Shown: positions 1 through 7,149, counted from the first letter of the stretch. The stretch is 9,606 bases of DNA from Lysobacterales bacterium UBA5700 (GCA_002420085.1 DIHI01000101.1:1-9606); one strand, 5' to 3'. Program-made: numbers and translations. Notes: a model not told the origin generated them from the sequence alone.

Positions 1-46
1 GCGGCCTCTGGAATGGGTCACTCGGTCGTGCTGTGGGTTGCGTCCC

Positions 47-88
47 TCATCCGGCCCTTCGGGCCACCTTCTCCCGGAGGGAGAAGGG
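47..88. repeat. Two-hairpin intergenic repeat downstream of msrA (REP-like)
   Basis: Two adjacent inverted repeats are visible. The first has arms GGCCC and GGGCC around TTC (53-65). The second has 9-bp perfect arms CCTTCTCCC and GGGAGAAGG around GGA (67-87). The repeat begins about 38 bases beyond the msrA stop codon. From memory, closely similar 'ctcatccgg...ccttctccc...gggagaaggg' units are scattered through Xanthomonad and other proteobacterial intergenic regions, usually just 3' of genes. It may help end msrA transcription or protect its mRNA 3' end. There is no clear T-run on the minus strand, so a classical intrinsic terminator is not shown. The hairpins are directly visible; membership of a dispersed family is recalled rather than tested. 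Confidence 0.7.
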
Positions 89-125
89 AACGCTGGTCGC
101 AGCGAGCGCGAGAACCGTTCGCGGC

Positions 126-773
126 TCAGTCGCAGCGGATGCCTGTGCCGGACAGTCCGCAATAGCCGGCGGGGTGTTTGGACAGGTACTGCTGGTGGTC
201 GTCTTCGGCAAAATGGAATGGGGGTGCCGGGTGGACGATCTCGGTGCTGATGGTGGCTGGCCAGCCGGCGGCGGCCAGGCGTTGGGAGAAGGCGCTGCGG
301 CTGGCTTCGGCGAGGGCGAACTGATCGGGGTCGGCACACAGGATCAGCGACCGGTATTGGCTGCCGACATCATTGCCCTGGCGCATGCCCTGGGTCGGGT
401 CGTGGCTTTCCCAGAACCGCCGCAGCAGGTGCGGGTACGGGCAACGTGCGGGGTCGAATACCACGCGCACCACTTCGGCATGTCCGGTCAGGCCGGTGCA
501 GACCTCTGCATAGGTCGGATTCGGGGTGATGCCGCCGGCATAGCCGACGGCGGTGGTCTCGACGCCCGGCACGGACCAGAACAGCCGTTCGGCGCCCCAG
601 AAACAGCCCATGCCGAACACTGCGACGGCACAGCCTTCCGGGACATGGGTCAGTGGCCGACCATGGACGTGGTGGCGGTCGGTGATGGCGATCGGGGTGG
701 CCCGGCCCGGCAATGCCCGTTCGGGAGAGGGCAGGCGCTGCTTGAAGGCGCCGATCGAGACTCCGAGGGTCAT
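126..773 (-). CDS. msrA: Peptide methionine (S)-S-oxide reductase MsrA
   Basis: This 215-residue cytoplasmic enzyme should reduce the S-epimer of methionine sulfoxide, free or in proteins, with thioredoxin as the usual electron source. The catalytic motif GCFWG places the nucleophile at Cys57. The family blocks GYAGG (78-82), PNPTY (84-88), TGHAE (96-100), HDPTQ (124-128) and AEDDHQQYL (189-197) are all present. The C-terminus has two resolving-type cysteines, Cys205 and Cys214, as in the three-cysteine E. coli type. The length is close to the roughly 212 residues of E. coli MsrA, and the N-terminal extension before GCFWG resembles that long form. The ATG at 773 is preceded by GGAG at 8-base spacing, which supports this start. 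The gene lies 93 bases downstream of the exporter gene, on the same strand, and may have its own promoter in that gap. Confidence 0.96.
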   Translation of the reverse strand: MTLGVSIGAFKQRLPSPERALPGRATPIAITDRHHVHGRPLTHVPEGCAVAVFGMGCFWGAERLFWSVPGVETTAVGYAGGITPNPTYAEVCTGLTGHAEVVRVVFDPARCPYPHLLRRFWESHDPTQGMRQGNDVGSQYRSLILCADPDQFALAEASRSAFSQRLAAAGWPATISTEIVHPAPPFHFAEDDHQQYLSKHPAGYCGLSGTGIRCD

Positions 774-814
774 GGCTTCGACTCCGTGCGGGTGGGTTGC
801 GGTTGGCCGATCGA

Positions 815-831
815 ACCGCCGATTCGGCGGT
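815..831. promoter_or_regulatory. 17-bp perfect palindrome upstream of msrA (possible operator)
   Basis: ACCGCCGATTCGGCGGT has 8-bp arms around one central base. It lies between the exporter stop codon (867) and the msrA start (773). A TATCCT hexamer on the minus strand (837-842) could be a -10 element, which would put the palindrome across the transcription start, a typical repressor position. The alternative is a short hairpin (CCGCC/GGCGG stem, 5-base loop) ending the upstream transcript, but no T-run follows. The symmetry is seen; the function is inferred. Confidence 0.4.
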
Positions 832-836
832 GACTC

Positions 837-842
837 AGGATA
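837..842 (-). promoter_or_regulatory. Possible -10 element for msrA
   Basis: The minus strand reads TATCCT within GCTATCCTG, four of six matches to TATAAT. It sits 64 bases upstream of the msrA ATG. No convincing -35 hexamer lies 16-18 bases further upstream, so this is a weak call. Read-through from the exporter gene is the alternative. Confidence 0.3.
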
Positions 843-866
843 GCGCCGGTGATGTCGAGGATTCGA

Positions 867-1781
867 TCACGCTCGACCTCGATCGGGGGTGGCCGACGCG
901 CTGGGGTCGGTTCGGGCGATGCCGTTTGCGCCCAAGAAGATGCCGACCAGCGCCAATGCCAGGCCGAGCCAGTCGCTGTGCGAGGTGGCGCGGGCGAACA
1001 GCAGAACGTCCTGGATGAAGGCCAGCAGCGGTTGCAACAACAGGCCCAGGCCGACCACCGAGGCGGACAGGCGTGGCATCGCTTCGGCGATCAGCCACCA
1101 GCCCAGGCATTGCGCCAGGATGGCCAGGGCGAGCACGGCCAGCAATGCCCGGACCGAGTCGATCGCCAGTGATCGGCCTTCGATGCCGGTGGCGATCGCC
1201 AACATCGGTACGCACAGGAGGGTGATCATCGCCAGCGACTGCACCGCCGGCACGGCTACTCCGAACCGTCGGACATGGCGAAACACCAGCAGGTAGACGG
1301 CATAGGCGACGGCGGTGGCCAGGCCAAACCAGACGCCACCGCGATAGCCGGCCGTGGTTTCATGCCAGCCCCGGCCGAGCAGCAGCCACAGTCCGACGGC
1401 GGCCAGTACCAGTCCGCCGAGGTAGCGGGCAGTCAAGCGCTCGCGGTACAGCAGCCATCCGGCCAGGGCCAGGGCGAATACCTGAAAGTTGGCAAGCAGG
1501 GTCGAAAGCCCCGGTCCGATCGCGGCGATGCTGCGATGCCAGAACCAGAGATCGGCGGCGAATGCCACGGCCGGCAGGGCCAGCCAGGCCCAGTCGCGCG
1601 CTGCCACTGGCCGCCAGTGCCGGGTCAGCCGCAGAAGCCCGAGCAACACGATCGCGGCCAGCGCCATCCGCCAGAACGCCGAGACGCTGGCAGGCAGGCC
1701 GGAGGCACTGGCCAGTGGCGCCGCCGTGCTGATGCAGGCGGCTCCCAGCAGCAGGCGAGCGAGTGCGGCCGGGCCGGTCAC
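867..1781 (-). CDS. EamA/DMT-superfamily membrane transporter
   Basis: This 304-residue inner-membrane protein has about ten hydrophobic segments in two similar halves (about 5-135 and 148-288), the usual layout of EamA drug/metabolite transporters. Each half starts with a small-residue-rich helix; Arg38 in the FWRMALA stretch fits the conserved arginine of the first EamA repeat. The segment around 244-262 (GLGLLLQPLLAF) fits the helix near the end of the second repeat. Family members export amino acids, nucleotides or other small metabolites, but the substrate cannot be told from sequence. The start is the GTG at 1779-1781, which overlaps the stop of the diguanylate cyclase gene as GTGA. No Shine-Dalgarno is visible, so translation is probably coupled. 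The C-terminal tail after residue 290 is short and polar. Confidence 0.88.
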   Translation of the reverse strand: MTGPAALARLLLGAACISTAAPLASASGLPASVSAFWRMALAAIVLLGLLRLTRHWRPVAARDWAWLALPAVAFAADLWFWHRSIAAIGPGLSTLLANFQVFALALAGWLLYRERLTARYLGGLVLAAVGLWLLLGRGWHETTAGYRGGVWFGLATAVAYAVYLLVFRHVRRFGVAVPAVQSLAMITLLCVPMLAIATGIEGRSLAIDSVRALLAVLALAILAQCLGWWLIAEAMPRLSASVVGLGLLLQPLLAFIQDVLLFARATSHSDWLGLALALVGIFLGANGIARTDPSASATPDRGRA

Positions 1782-4258
1782 GGATGGTCGGTGGCCGCGT
1801 CGCTGCGGCCGACGAAACTGCTGCCGGGCGCCACGCAGACGCGATCGCGGCCGGCGTTCTTGGCCATGTACAGCGCCTTGTCGGCGCGCTCGATCAGATG
1901 CTTCGGTTCGCTTTCATCGTTCAATCGCGCGGCGACGCCGATGCTGACCGTCAGCCGCAACGATGGATCGGCCACTTCGATCCGCTCCTGGGCGATGGCG
2001 ATCCGGATGCGCTCGCCGATCGCCCGCGCGCGATCGGCCGGAACATCCGGCAGGAACACCACGAATTCCTCGCCGCCATAGCGGCCGAACACATGTTCGA
2101 TGCCGACTTCGCGGCGCACCACTTCGACCAGCCGGCACAGGCAGTCGTCGCCGACATGATGGCCGTAACGGTCATTGACCTGCTTGAAGTGGTCGAGATC
2201 GAGGAACAGCAGGGACAGCGGTTCGCGCCGCTGGCCAGCGGATGCCATCGCCTCGGTCAGCCGTGCCTCCAGGGCGCGCCGATTGAGGGTGCCGGTCAGC
2301 GGATCCAGTTCGGCCCGACGTTTCAGTTCGACCGAGGCGCCGGCCTCGTCGGCGGCGATGCAGGTGACCCTGGCAAACTCGGCTACGGCATCCAGTTCCT
2401 CGGGTCGGAAATCCTGGCCCGGCTCGCGTTCGATCAGCACCACGCCCCAGCCAGGCTTGGCGACCGGCAGTGGCGCCACGGCATAGGTGCCGGCCGAGTA
2501 GACCCCTTCACCATCGGCGGCGATGGCAAGCTGCACCGGGGTGCGTGCCCGCGCCAGCGAGCGCAACGAGCCCAGTCGGTCGGCCAGCAGCTTGGCGTAT
2601 TCCGGCTTCTTGGCCAGCGGTTCGGTCAGCATCAGGTCCAGTTCGTGGTAGCCGAACGCGACCACCGCTGCGCCCTGCTGGGGAATCTGGGTTTTCAGGG
2701 CCTCCAGCAGGCGCCGGAACGCGACCCACTCCAACTCGCCATGCGGCGATGCCCGCAATGCCAAGGCCAGGGCATCGGAAAACCGGCGCCGGGCCTGTTC
2801 GAGTTGCAGGCTGGCATCGGCCTGTGCCTTGACCTGGCGTACCTGCTCATGCTCGCGCCGGAAGGCCGCCACCCGACTGGTCTGGGCGATCGATAGCAGG
2901 AACACCGAGGCCGTCACCGCGACCTGGAAGCCATCGACCACCCAGGCGGCACTCGGCAACAGTCCGATTCCCCAGGCCACCCTGGCGATTCCGATCCCGA
3001 TCAGTCCCAGCCAGACCGGCAGCAGCAGGCGCGCCACTGACGGCCCCCGCCGGGCCGCCAGTGCAGCGGCGACCAGGGCCAGCAGGCCGCTGATGATCCA
3101 GATCGTCACGGAACCGCGATGGACCAGCCAGGTGAGCCGGTCCGGCATCGCCAGGGCGACCCCGGCCAGTGCCGCGAACAGCCACGGCAGGGCGATCACG
3201 ACTCGACCGAGCCAGGTCGGGCCGGTCCGTGCTGCGAGGTTGTCACGCAGCACGCAGAACAGGGCCGCCGCCACCCCATGGGCCAGGGCGATCACCCCGA
3301 GCGCGCCCGTGCCGCCGAACAGGGCCAGCACCGGCACCCGGTAGAGCAGGCCATCGAGTGCCGCCAGCAGGGCGATCAGCGCGACGATGAACAGCATCAG
3401 CCGGAAAAAGCTCGGCGCCCGCAAGGCCAGCGCCAGCAGGCCGGCATTGACCGCCAGCACGACCAGGACGGTGAAGATGGCGACCAGACGCAGGGCGGCT
3501 CGGCGATCCTCACGCTCGAATTCGCTGCCAGCCAGGATGCGCGGCGTCAGGCTGACATCGGCCAGGGTGGCTACTTCCAGGAACACCGGCTGGCCGCCCG
3601 TGACCGGCAGGTCGAACGCGAAGCGCAGGGCGACGGAATCATCCGACCCGCCGTCCCGTGCGCCCGTCTCGTCCGGGGGTGGGTTCTGTGGCGCCGACAG
3701 CGGCGGCGAATCGGGAACTGGATCTCCTGGCTTCGGATATGGATCGACTGCGCCTGGCGCGTCGGGTCCGGCGGCCGATTCGGAATCCGCCGCGCCGTGC
3801 GCTGTACTGGCCTGCCCTGCGGGTGCCGCCAACGGACCGAAGGCCACCAGGGTTTGACTCTGCCAGCGGCCGGCCTCCTGCCAGTGCAGACGCAGCCATT
3901 GCAATGGCACCCGCTCGACGGTCAGCACCGCCGGCGCGCCCGATGCCAGCCAGTGTCCGGACTCGCCATGCGGTGCGATGCGCAGCCAGTGGCGTCCACC
4001 CTCGGCGGCCGACAGGGCCAGTGGCGCGTCGAGGGCAATCGGCAGGAAGCCGATGCGACGGTCCGCGATCTGCTGCACGGACTGGTCGGTCTCGAACCGG
4101 CCGTGGGCGGCGAGCACGCCCGGTTCGGCCTGCGCGTGGCCGATTCCGGACAGCGCCGCCAGCAGCAGGATCAGCACCAAGCCGCGCCATGCCCCATGCC
4201 TTCCGCCGCAGATCGACACGGACAATGGCGCTGGTTCGCTAGATCCGATCGGTTTCAC
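1778..4258 (-). CDS. Membrane diguanylate cyclase, 7TMR-DISM sensor with GGDEF domain
   Basis: This 826-residue protein should make c-di-GMP from two GTP at the inner membrane in response to a periplasmic cue. Domains in order: signal peptide or first membrane helix (about 26-44, AQA before Glu45); periplasmic beta-rich DISMED2-like region (45-250), interrupted at about 148-207 by a Pro/Asp/Ser/Ala-rich low-complexity insert; seven hydrophobic helices (about 257-459); probable coiled coil (462-500); an unassigned, possibly GAF-like region (500-640); GGDEF domain (652-808). The active site is RYGGEEF with GGEEF at 728-732. DPLTGTLNRR starts at 652, and FLDLDHFKQVND (685-696) holds the metal and substrate residues. 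The canonical I-site RxxD is replaced by GIEH, so standard product inhibition is probably absent. The GTG start is supported by AGGAGG six bases upstream. The stop overlaps the exporter start. Confidence 0.93.
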   Translation of the reverse strand: MKPIGSSEPAPLSVSICGGRHGAWRGLVLILLLAALSGIGHAQAEPGVLAAHGRFETDQSVQQIADRRIGFLPIALDAPLALSAAEGGRHWLRIAPHGESGHWLASGAPAVLTVERVPLQWLRLHWQEAGRWQSQTLVAFGPLAAPAGQASTAHGAADSESAAGPDAPGAVDPYPKPGDPVPDSPPLSAPQNPPPDETGARDGGSDDSVALRFAFDLPVTGGQPVFLEVATLADVSLTPRILAGSEFEREDRRAALRLVAIFTVLVVLAVNAGLLALALRAPSFFRLMLFIVALIALLAALDGLLYRVPVLALFGGTGALGVIALAHGVAAALFCVLRDNLAARTGPTWLGRVVIALPWLFAALAGVALAMPDRLTWLVHRGSVTIWIISGLLALVAAALAARRGPSVARLLLPVWLGLIGIGIARVAWGIGLLPSAAWVVDGFQVAVTASVFLLSIAQTSRVAAFRREHEQVRQVKAQADASLQLEQARRRFSDALALALRASPHGELEWVAFRRLLEALKTQIPQQGAAVVAFGYHELDLMLTEPLAKKPEYAKLLADRLGSLRSLARARTPVQLAIAADGEGVYSAGTYAVAPLPVAKPGWGVVLIEREPGQDFRPEELDAVAEFARVTCIAADEAGASVELKRRAELDPLTGTLNRRALEARLTEAMASAGQRREPLSLLFLDLDHFKQVNDRYGHHVGDDCLCRLVEVVRREVGIEHVFGRYGGEEFVVFLPDVPADRARAIGERIRIAIAQERIEVADPSLRLTVSIGVAARLNDESEPKHLIERADKALYMAKNAGRDRVCVAPGSSFVGRSDAATDHP

Positions 4259-4383
4259 CTGTCCCTCCTGTCGCCGCAGCGGCGGCCGTCAACCCTGCCG
4301 TGCAACCCGAGCAGCAGCGCGGCCATGGCTGTGGCCGGTGCGCGGGATCGGACGGGCCGGGCCAGGCGGCGCTGGCGAGCCAT
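4259..4383 (-). other. 125-bp gap between the DUF2007 gene and the diguanylate cyclase gene
   Basis: No gene is supported here. On the minus strand the gap ends with a strong AGGAGG ribosome site (about 4264-4269) for the cyclase GTG start. Just upstream lies a short GC palindrome, CGCCGCAGCGGCG (4272-4284). It could form a small hairpin next to the ribosome site, but its real stem would be only about four base pairs. No convincing promoter is visible, so the cyclase may be read from the DUF2007 promoter. Confidence 0.45.
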
Positions 4384-4683
4384 TCAATGTGGCAACCACG
4401 CCCACCCGGATGCCGGAGCCGCGTCGTGGTCCCCATCCGACGAATCCGAGGACGACTCCAGCAACGGCCGTGCCAGGTCGGCCATCAGGTCGGCGACGAT
4501 CGCACTGGCTTCGGTCTCGGCCCACTCCGGGACACACACGGCCAACAGACCCGCGACCGGCAAGTCGCCGATCGCTCCGACCAGGTGTTCACCGCGCACC
4601 CAGGCCGGGATGCCGCCCTGTTCGAGCGCGCCCCGAAACAGATGGGCATCGATCAGATTTTCTGCTTCGTAGACGATTCGCAT
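4384..4683 (-). CDS. DUF2007 family small protein
   Basis: This 99-residue soluble protein matches the DUF2007 family ('putative signal transducing protein'), whose biochemical role is not established. The N-terminal pattern is typical: MRIVYEAENLIDAHL (1-15), then ALEQGGIPAWVRGE (19-32) and GDLPVAGLLAVCVPE (39-53), an alternating alpha-beta core of about 70 residues. The tail (about 75-99) is acidic and Ser/Asp-rich (SSSDSSDGDHD) and looks disordered. The ATG at 4683 was chosen because GGAG lies six bases upstream and the family begins MR(I/L)VY; an in-frame ATG at 4695 would add four residues (METD). It is the first gene of the leftward block, 125 bases before the cyclase gene. A link to c-di-GMP signalling is only suggested by position. 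Confidence 0.85.
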   Translation of the reverse strand: MRIVYEAENLIDAHLFRGALEQGGIPAWVRGEHLVGAIGDLPVAGLLAVCVPEWAETEASAIVADLMADLARPLLESSSDSSDGDHDAAPASGWAWLPH

Positions 4684-4770
4684 GTCTGTCTCCATCCCGT
4701 TGTCGAATCCGCCATTGAATCCGCGCTCGGCCGACGCGACCGTGACCCTGGGTCGGACCAACCCGCTGAC

Positions 4771-4776
4771 AGCATA
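4771..4776 (-). promoter_or_regulatory. Possible -10 element for the DUF2007 gene
   Basis: The minus strand reads GGGTATGCTGTC; TATGCT matches four of six bases of TATAAT. It lies in the 254-bp divergent region (4684-4937) between this gene and glnS and would give a leader of roughly 80 bases. No good -35 hexamer is visible. Apart from this site and the glnS -10, I see nothing gene-like in the divergent region. Confidence 0.35.
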
Positions 4777-4906
4777 CCCGCTCGGAGCCACCGATCGGCC
4801 ATTCCGAGTGCGGTCACGATGGGCGACGGGCCTGGCGATCGGTCCGGGCGCTCCGACCAGACGGCCAGACGCGATCGAGTCCACCGGCCCGACCGGCATT
4901 TCCCAT

Positions 4907-4912
4907 TAAACT
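4907..4912 (+). promoter_or_regulatory. Probable -10 element for glnS
   Basis: TAAACT lies within CATTAAACTTGCCG, one of the few AT-rich spots in the region. It would start transcription near 4919, about 19 bases before the glnS ATG. The 11-base word TAAACTTGCCG recurs on the minus strand upstream of pssA, which supports a promoter role. The -35 region is not recognisable. Confidence 0.45.
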
Positions 4913-4937
4913 TGCCGTTTTGCCCGCAGCCACTGCC

Positions 4938-6650
4938 ATGACCGAACCCGCGCCCAGCGACTTCATCCGTCAGATCGTCCGCAGCGATCTTGCCGAAGGC
5001 CGACACACCGCCATCCGCACCCGATTTCCGCCCGAGCCGAACGGTTATCTGCACCTCGGCCATGCCAAATCGATCTGCCTGAACTTCGGCATCGCCGAGG
5101 AGTTCGGCGGTGTCTGCACGCTGCGCTTCGATGACACCAATCCAGCCAAGGAAGACCCGGAGTACGTCGCCGCGATCCAGGACGACGTCCGCTGGCTGGG
5201 CTTCGATTGGGCCGATCTGCGACACGCCTCCGATTACTTCGAGGTGTTCTATCTGGCCGCCGAGAAGCTGATTCAGGACGGCAAGGCGTATGTCTGCGAT
5301 CTGAGCCCGGAGCAGGTTCGCGAATACCGTGGCAGCCTGACCGAGCCCGGCCGCGACTCGCCCTATCGAAACCGACCGGCGGACGAGAGTCTCGACCTGT
5401 TCCGACGCATGCGCGCTGGCGAGTTCGCCGATGGCACGCGCACCCTGCGCGCCCGGATCGACATGGCCTCCGGCAATGTCACCCTGCGCGATCCGGCCCT
5501 GTACCGGATCAAGAAGGTGGCGCATCAGAACACCGGCGACGCCTGGTGCATCTATCCGATGTACGACTTCGCGCACTCGCTGTCGGATGCCATCGAGGGC
5601 ATCAGCCACTCGCTCTGCACCCTGGAGTTCGAGGAGCGCCGTCCGCTGTACGATTGGTGCGTCCGGGAGGTCGCACTGACCGAGCATCCGGACCTGCTCA
5701 AGCCGCTGCTCGATCGCGGCTGGCCGAATCAGGCCGCCGTACCACGCCAGATCGAATTCTCCCGGCTCAATCTCAACTACACGGTGATGAGCAAGCGCAA
5801 GCTGGTCGCCATGGTCCGCGATGGCATCGTCGATGGTTGGGACGATCCGCGCCTGCCGACCCTGCAAGGCATCCGCCGTCGCGGCTTTCCACCCGAGGCA
5901 CTGCGCCTGTTCGCTCGCCGGGTCGGGATCAGCAAGCAGGAATCGGTGATCGACTACGGCGTACTCGAAGGCTGTGTTCGCGAGGTGCTGGACAGCAGCG
6001 CGCCGCGTCGGATGGCGGTGCTCGACCCGCTGCGTCTGATCATCGACAACCTGCCGGCCGAGCACGAGCAATGGCTGCGCTTCGCCAACCATCCCAAGGA
6101 CGCCAGTCTGGGCGAGCGGGATCTGCCGTTCTCCTCGGAGCTGTGGATCGAGCGCGAGGATTTCGCCGAAGTCCCGCCCAAGGGCTTCAAGCGTCTGATT
6201 CCGGATGGCGAGGTTCGCCTGCGCGGGGTCGGCATCGTCCGCTGCACCGGGGTCGAAAAGGATGGCGACCGGATCACGGCGGTACACGCCGTACTCGATC
6301 CTGAGTCACGCCCCGGCGGCCCGGCGGCCGATCGCAAGGTCAAGGGCACGATCCACTGGGTCAGCGCCCGGCATGCGGTCGCTGCCGAGATTCGTCTATA
6401 CGACCGCCTGTTCGTCGATGCCGACCCGGATCGCGATGATGACGGCAAGGGCTTCGCCGATCGGCTCAATCCGGACTCCCGACGGATCATCCATGCCTGG
6501 CTGGAGCCCTCGGCGGCAAACGCGGCGGCCGAGAGCCGGTTCCAGTTTGAACGCCAGGGCTACTTCGTCGCCGATCGTCACGATCATCGACCGGATCGAC
6601 CGGTGTTCAACCGTGCGGTCGGCCTGCGCGACACCTGGACGGCCGGCTGA
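4938..6650 (+). CDS. glnS: Glutaminyl-tRNA synthetase (GlnRS)
   Basis: This 570-residue class I aminoacyl-tRNA synthetase charges tRNA-Gln with glutamine in the cytoplasm. Its length is slightly above the roughly 554 residues of E. coli GlnRS. The HIGH-type signature is HLGH at 39-42, preceded by PPEPNGY (31-37). The KMSKS-type signature is VMSKRK at 283-288, followed by the family block WDDPRLPTLQGIRRRG. The sequence FDDTNPAKE after the first motif and a full C-terminal anticodon-binding beta-barrel region (about 355-560) mark it as GlnRS rather than a non-discriminating GluRS. A TTG 18 bases upstream is in frame, but ATG 4938 begins at the expected family N-terminus. There is no Shine-Dalgarno before it, so initiation is from a short leader or poorly Shine-Dalgarno dependent. 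It reads divergently from the DUF2007 gene and converges on rimI 16 bases away. Confidence 0.97.
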   Translation: MTEPAPSDFIRQIVRSDLAEGRHTAIRTRFPPEPNGYLHLGHAKSICLNFGIAEEFGGVCTLRFDDTNPAKEDPEYVAAIQDDVRWLGFDWADLRHASDYFEVFYLAAEKLIQDGKAYVCDLSPEQVREYRGSLTEPGRDSPYRNRPADESLDLFRRMRAGEFADGTRTLRARIDMASGNVTLRDPALYRIKKVAHQNTGDAWCIYPMYDFAHSLSDAIEGISHSLCTLEFEERRPLYDWCVREVALTEHPDLLKPLLDRGWPNQAAVPRQIEFSRLNLNYTVMSKRKLVAMVRDGIVDGWDDPRLPTLQGIRRRGFPPEALRLFARRVGISKQESVIDYGVLEGCVREVLDSSAPRRMAVLDPLRLIIDNLPAEHEQWLRFANHPKDASLGERDLPFSSELWIEREDFAEVPPKGFKRLIPDGEVRLRGVGIVRCTGVEKDGDRITAVHAVLDPESRPGGPAADRKVKGTIHWVSARHAVAAEIRLYDRLFVDADPDRDDDGKGFADRLNPDSRRIIHAWLEPSAANAAAESRFQFERQGYFVADRHDHRPDRPVFNRAVGLRDTWTAG

Positions 6651-6678
6651 TCCGGCAACCGCCCGGTCAGTCGGGCGG
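6642..6678. terminator. Paired hairpins between convergent glnS and rimI
   Basis: Two perfect GC-rich hairpins fill the convergent junction. The first has arms GCCGG (6642-6646) and CCGGC (6652-6656) with loop CTGAT, which contains the glnS stop. The second has 7-bp arms CCGCCCG (6659-6665) and CGGGCGG (6672-6678) with loop GTCAGT, which contains the rimI stop (minus strand). They could end or protect both transcripts. Neither is followed by a T-run, so intrinsic termination is uncertain. Confidence 0.5.
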
Positions 6679-7149
6679 CAGGTACAACTCGCGCGCCATC
6701 ACGATCGCGTCCTCACGGCCGGAACGGGCCGGGTAATAGCCCGGCCGGGTGCCGATCTCGTTGAATCCGGCACTGCGGTACAAGGCGATCGCCACCGTAT
6801 TGCTCGGGCGCACTTCCAGAAACACCCGCTCGGCGGCATACCAGCGGGCACTGTCGAGGGCGCGCTTGAGCAGGCGTTTGGCCAGGCCCCGGCCCTGATG
6901 CTGCGGGGCCACGCACAGATTGAGGATGTGCGCCTCACCGGCAGCAACGCTGACCACGGTGTAGCCCTCGATGCCAGACGGCCCATCCAGCAGCCAGCAG
7001 CCATAGCCGGCCCGCAGGCAGTCGAGGAAGATGCCGGGGGTCCAGGGGAAATCGTAGGCGCGCCGTTCGATCGCCATCACCGCATCGATATCGGCCTCGC
7101 GCATGGCCCGCAGACCGGCGGCCGGCGCTCCGGAAGGCTGGGCGCTCAC
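6667..7149 (-). CDS. rimI: Ribosomal protein S18-alanine N-acetyltransferase RimI
   Basis: This 160-residue GNAT-fold enzyme should transfer acetyl from acetyl-CoA to the N-terminal alanine of ribosomal protein S18. The core runs from about residue 14 to 154. The acetyl-CoA pyrophosphate loop is QHQGRG (83-88). The acid-base residues known from RimI correspond to Glu112 in LEVRPSN and Tyr124 in IALYRSAGF. The C-terminal block GYYPARSGREDAIVMA (137-152) is diagnostic for RimI within the GNAT superfamily. I place the start at the GTG at 7147-7149, which overlaps the upstream stop codon as GTGA; an internal ATG at residue 16 is the alternative. It is the last gene of the pssA-holD-rimI operon, as rimI follows holD in E. 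coli. Confidence 0.93.
   Translation of the reverse strand: MSAQPSGAPAAGLRAMREADIDAVMAIERRAYDFPWTPGIFLDCLRAGYGCWLLDGPSGIEGYTVVSVAAGEAHILNLCVAPQHQGRGLAKRLLKRALDSARWYAAERVFLEVRPSNTVAIALYRSAGFNEIGTRPGYYPARSGREDAIVMARELYLPPD

Noticed and set aside
33..833. 266-codon open frame on the plus strand opposite msrA
   Set aside because: It crosses the hairpin repeat and reads antisense through a complete MsrA. It has no recognisable motif and no ribosome site.
1763..2896. 377-codon plus-strand frame opposite the GGDEF region
   Set aside because: It is antisense to the conserved catalytic domain, its histidine and glutamine content is typical of reverse-frame artefacts, and it shows no domain.
4272..4284. 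CGCCGCAGCGGCG palindrome as an attenuator before the cyclase ribosome site
   Set aside because: A hairpin with a workable loop would have only about four base pairs, and such GC palindromes are common by chance here. It is noted in the gap entry only.
3119..4672. 517-codon open frame on the plus strand opposite the diguanylate cyclase
   Set aside because: It is the shadow of the cyclase gene. Its composition is Gln/Arg/Gly-rich, it has no motif, and the true gene has a GGEEF domain and an AGGAGG start.
4653..6287. 544-codon open frame on the minus strand opposite glnS
   Set aside because: It lies antisense to an unmistakable GlnRS. It is rich in Gln, Ala, Asp and Arg, as expected for reverse-strand reading of GC-rich codons, and shows no domain motif. 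It would also overlap the DUF2007 gene in another frame.
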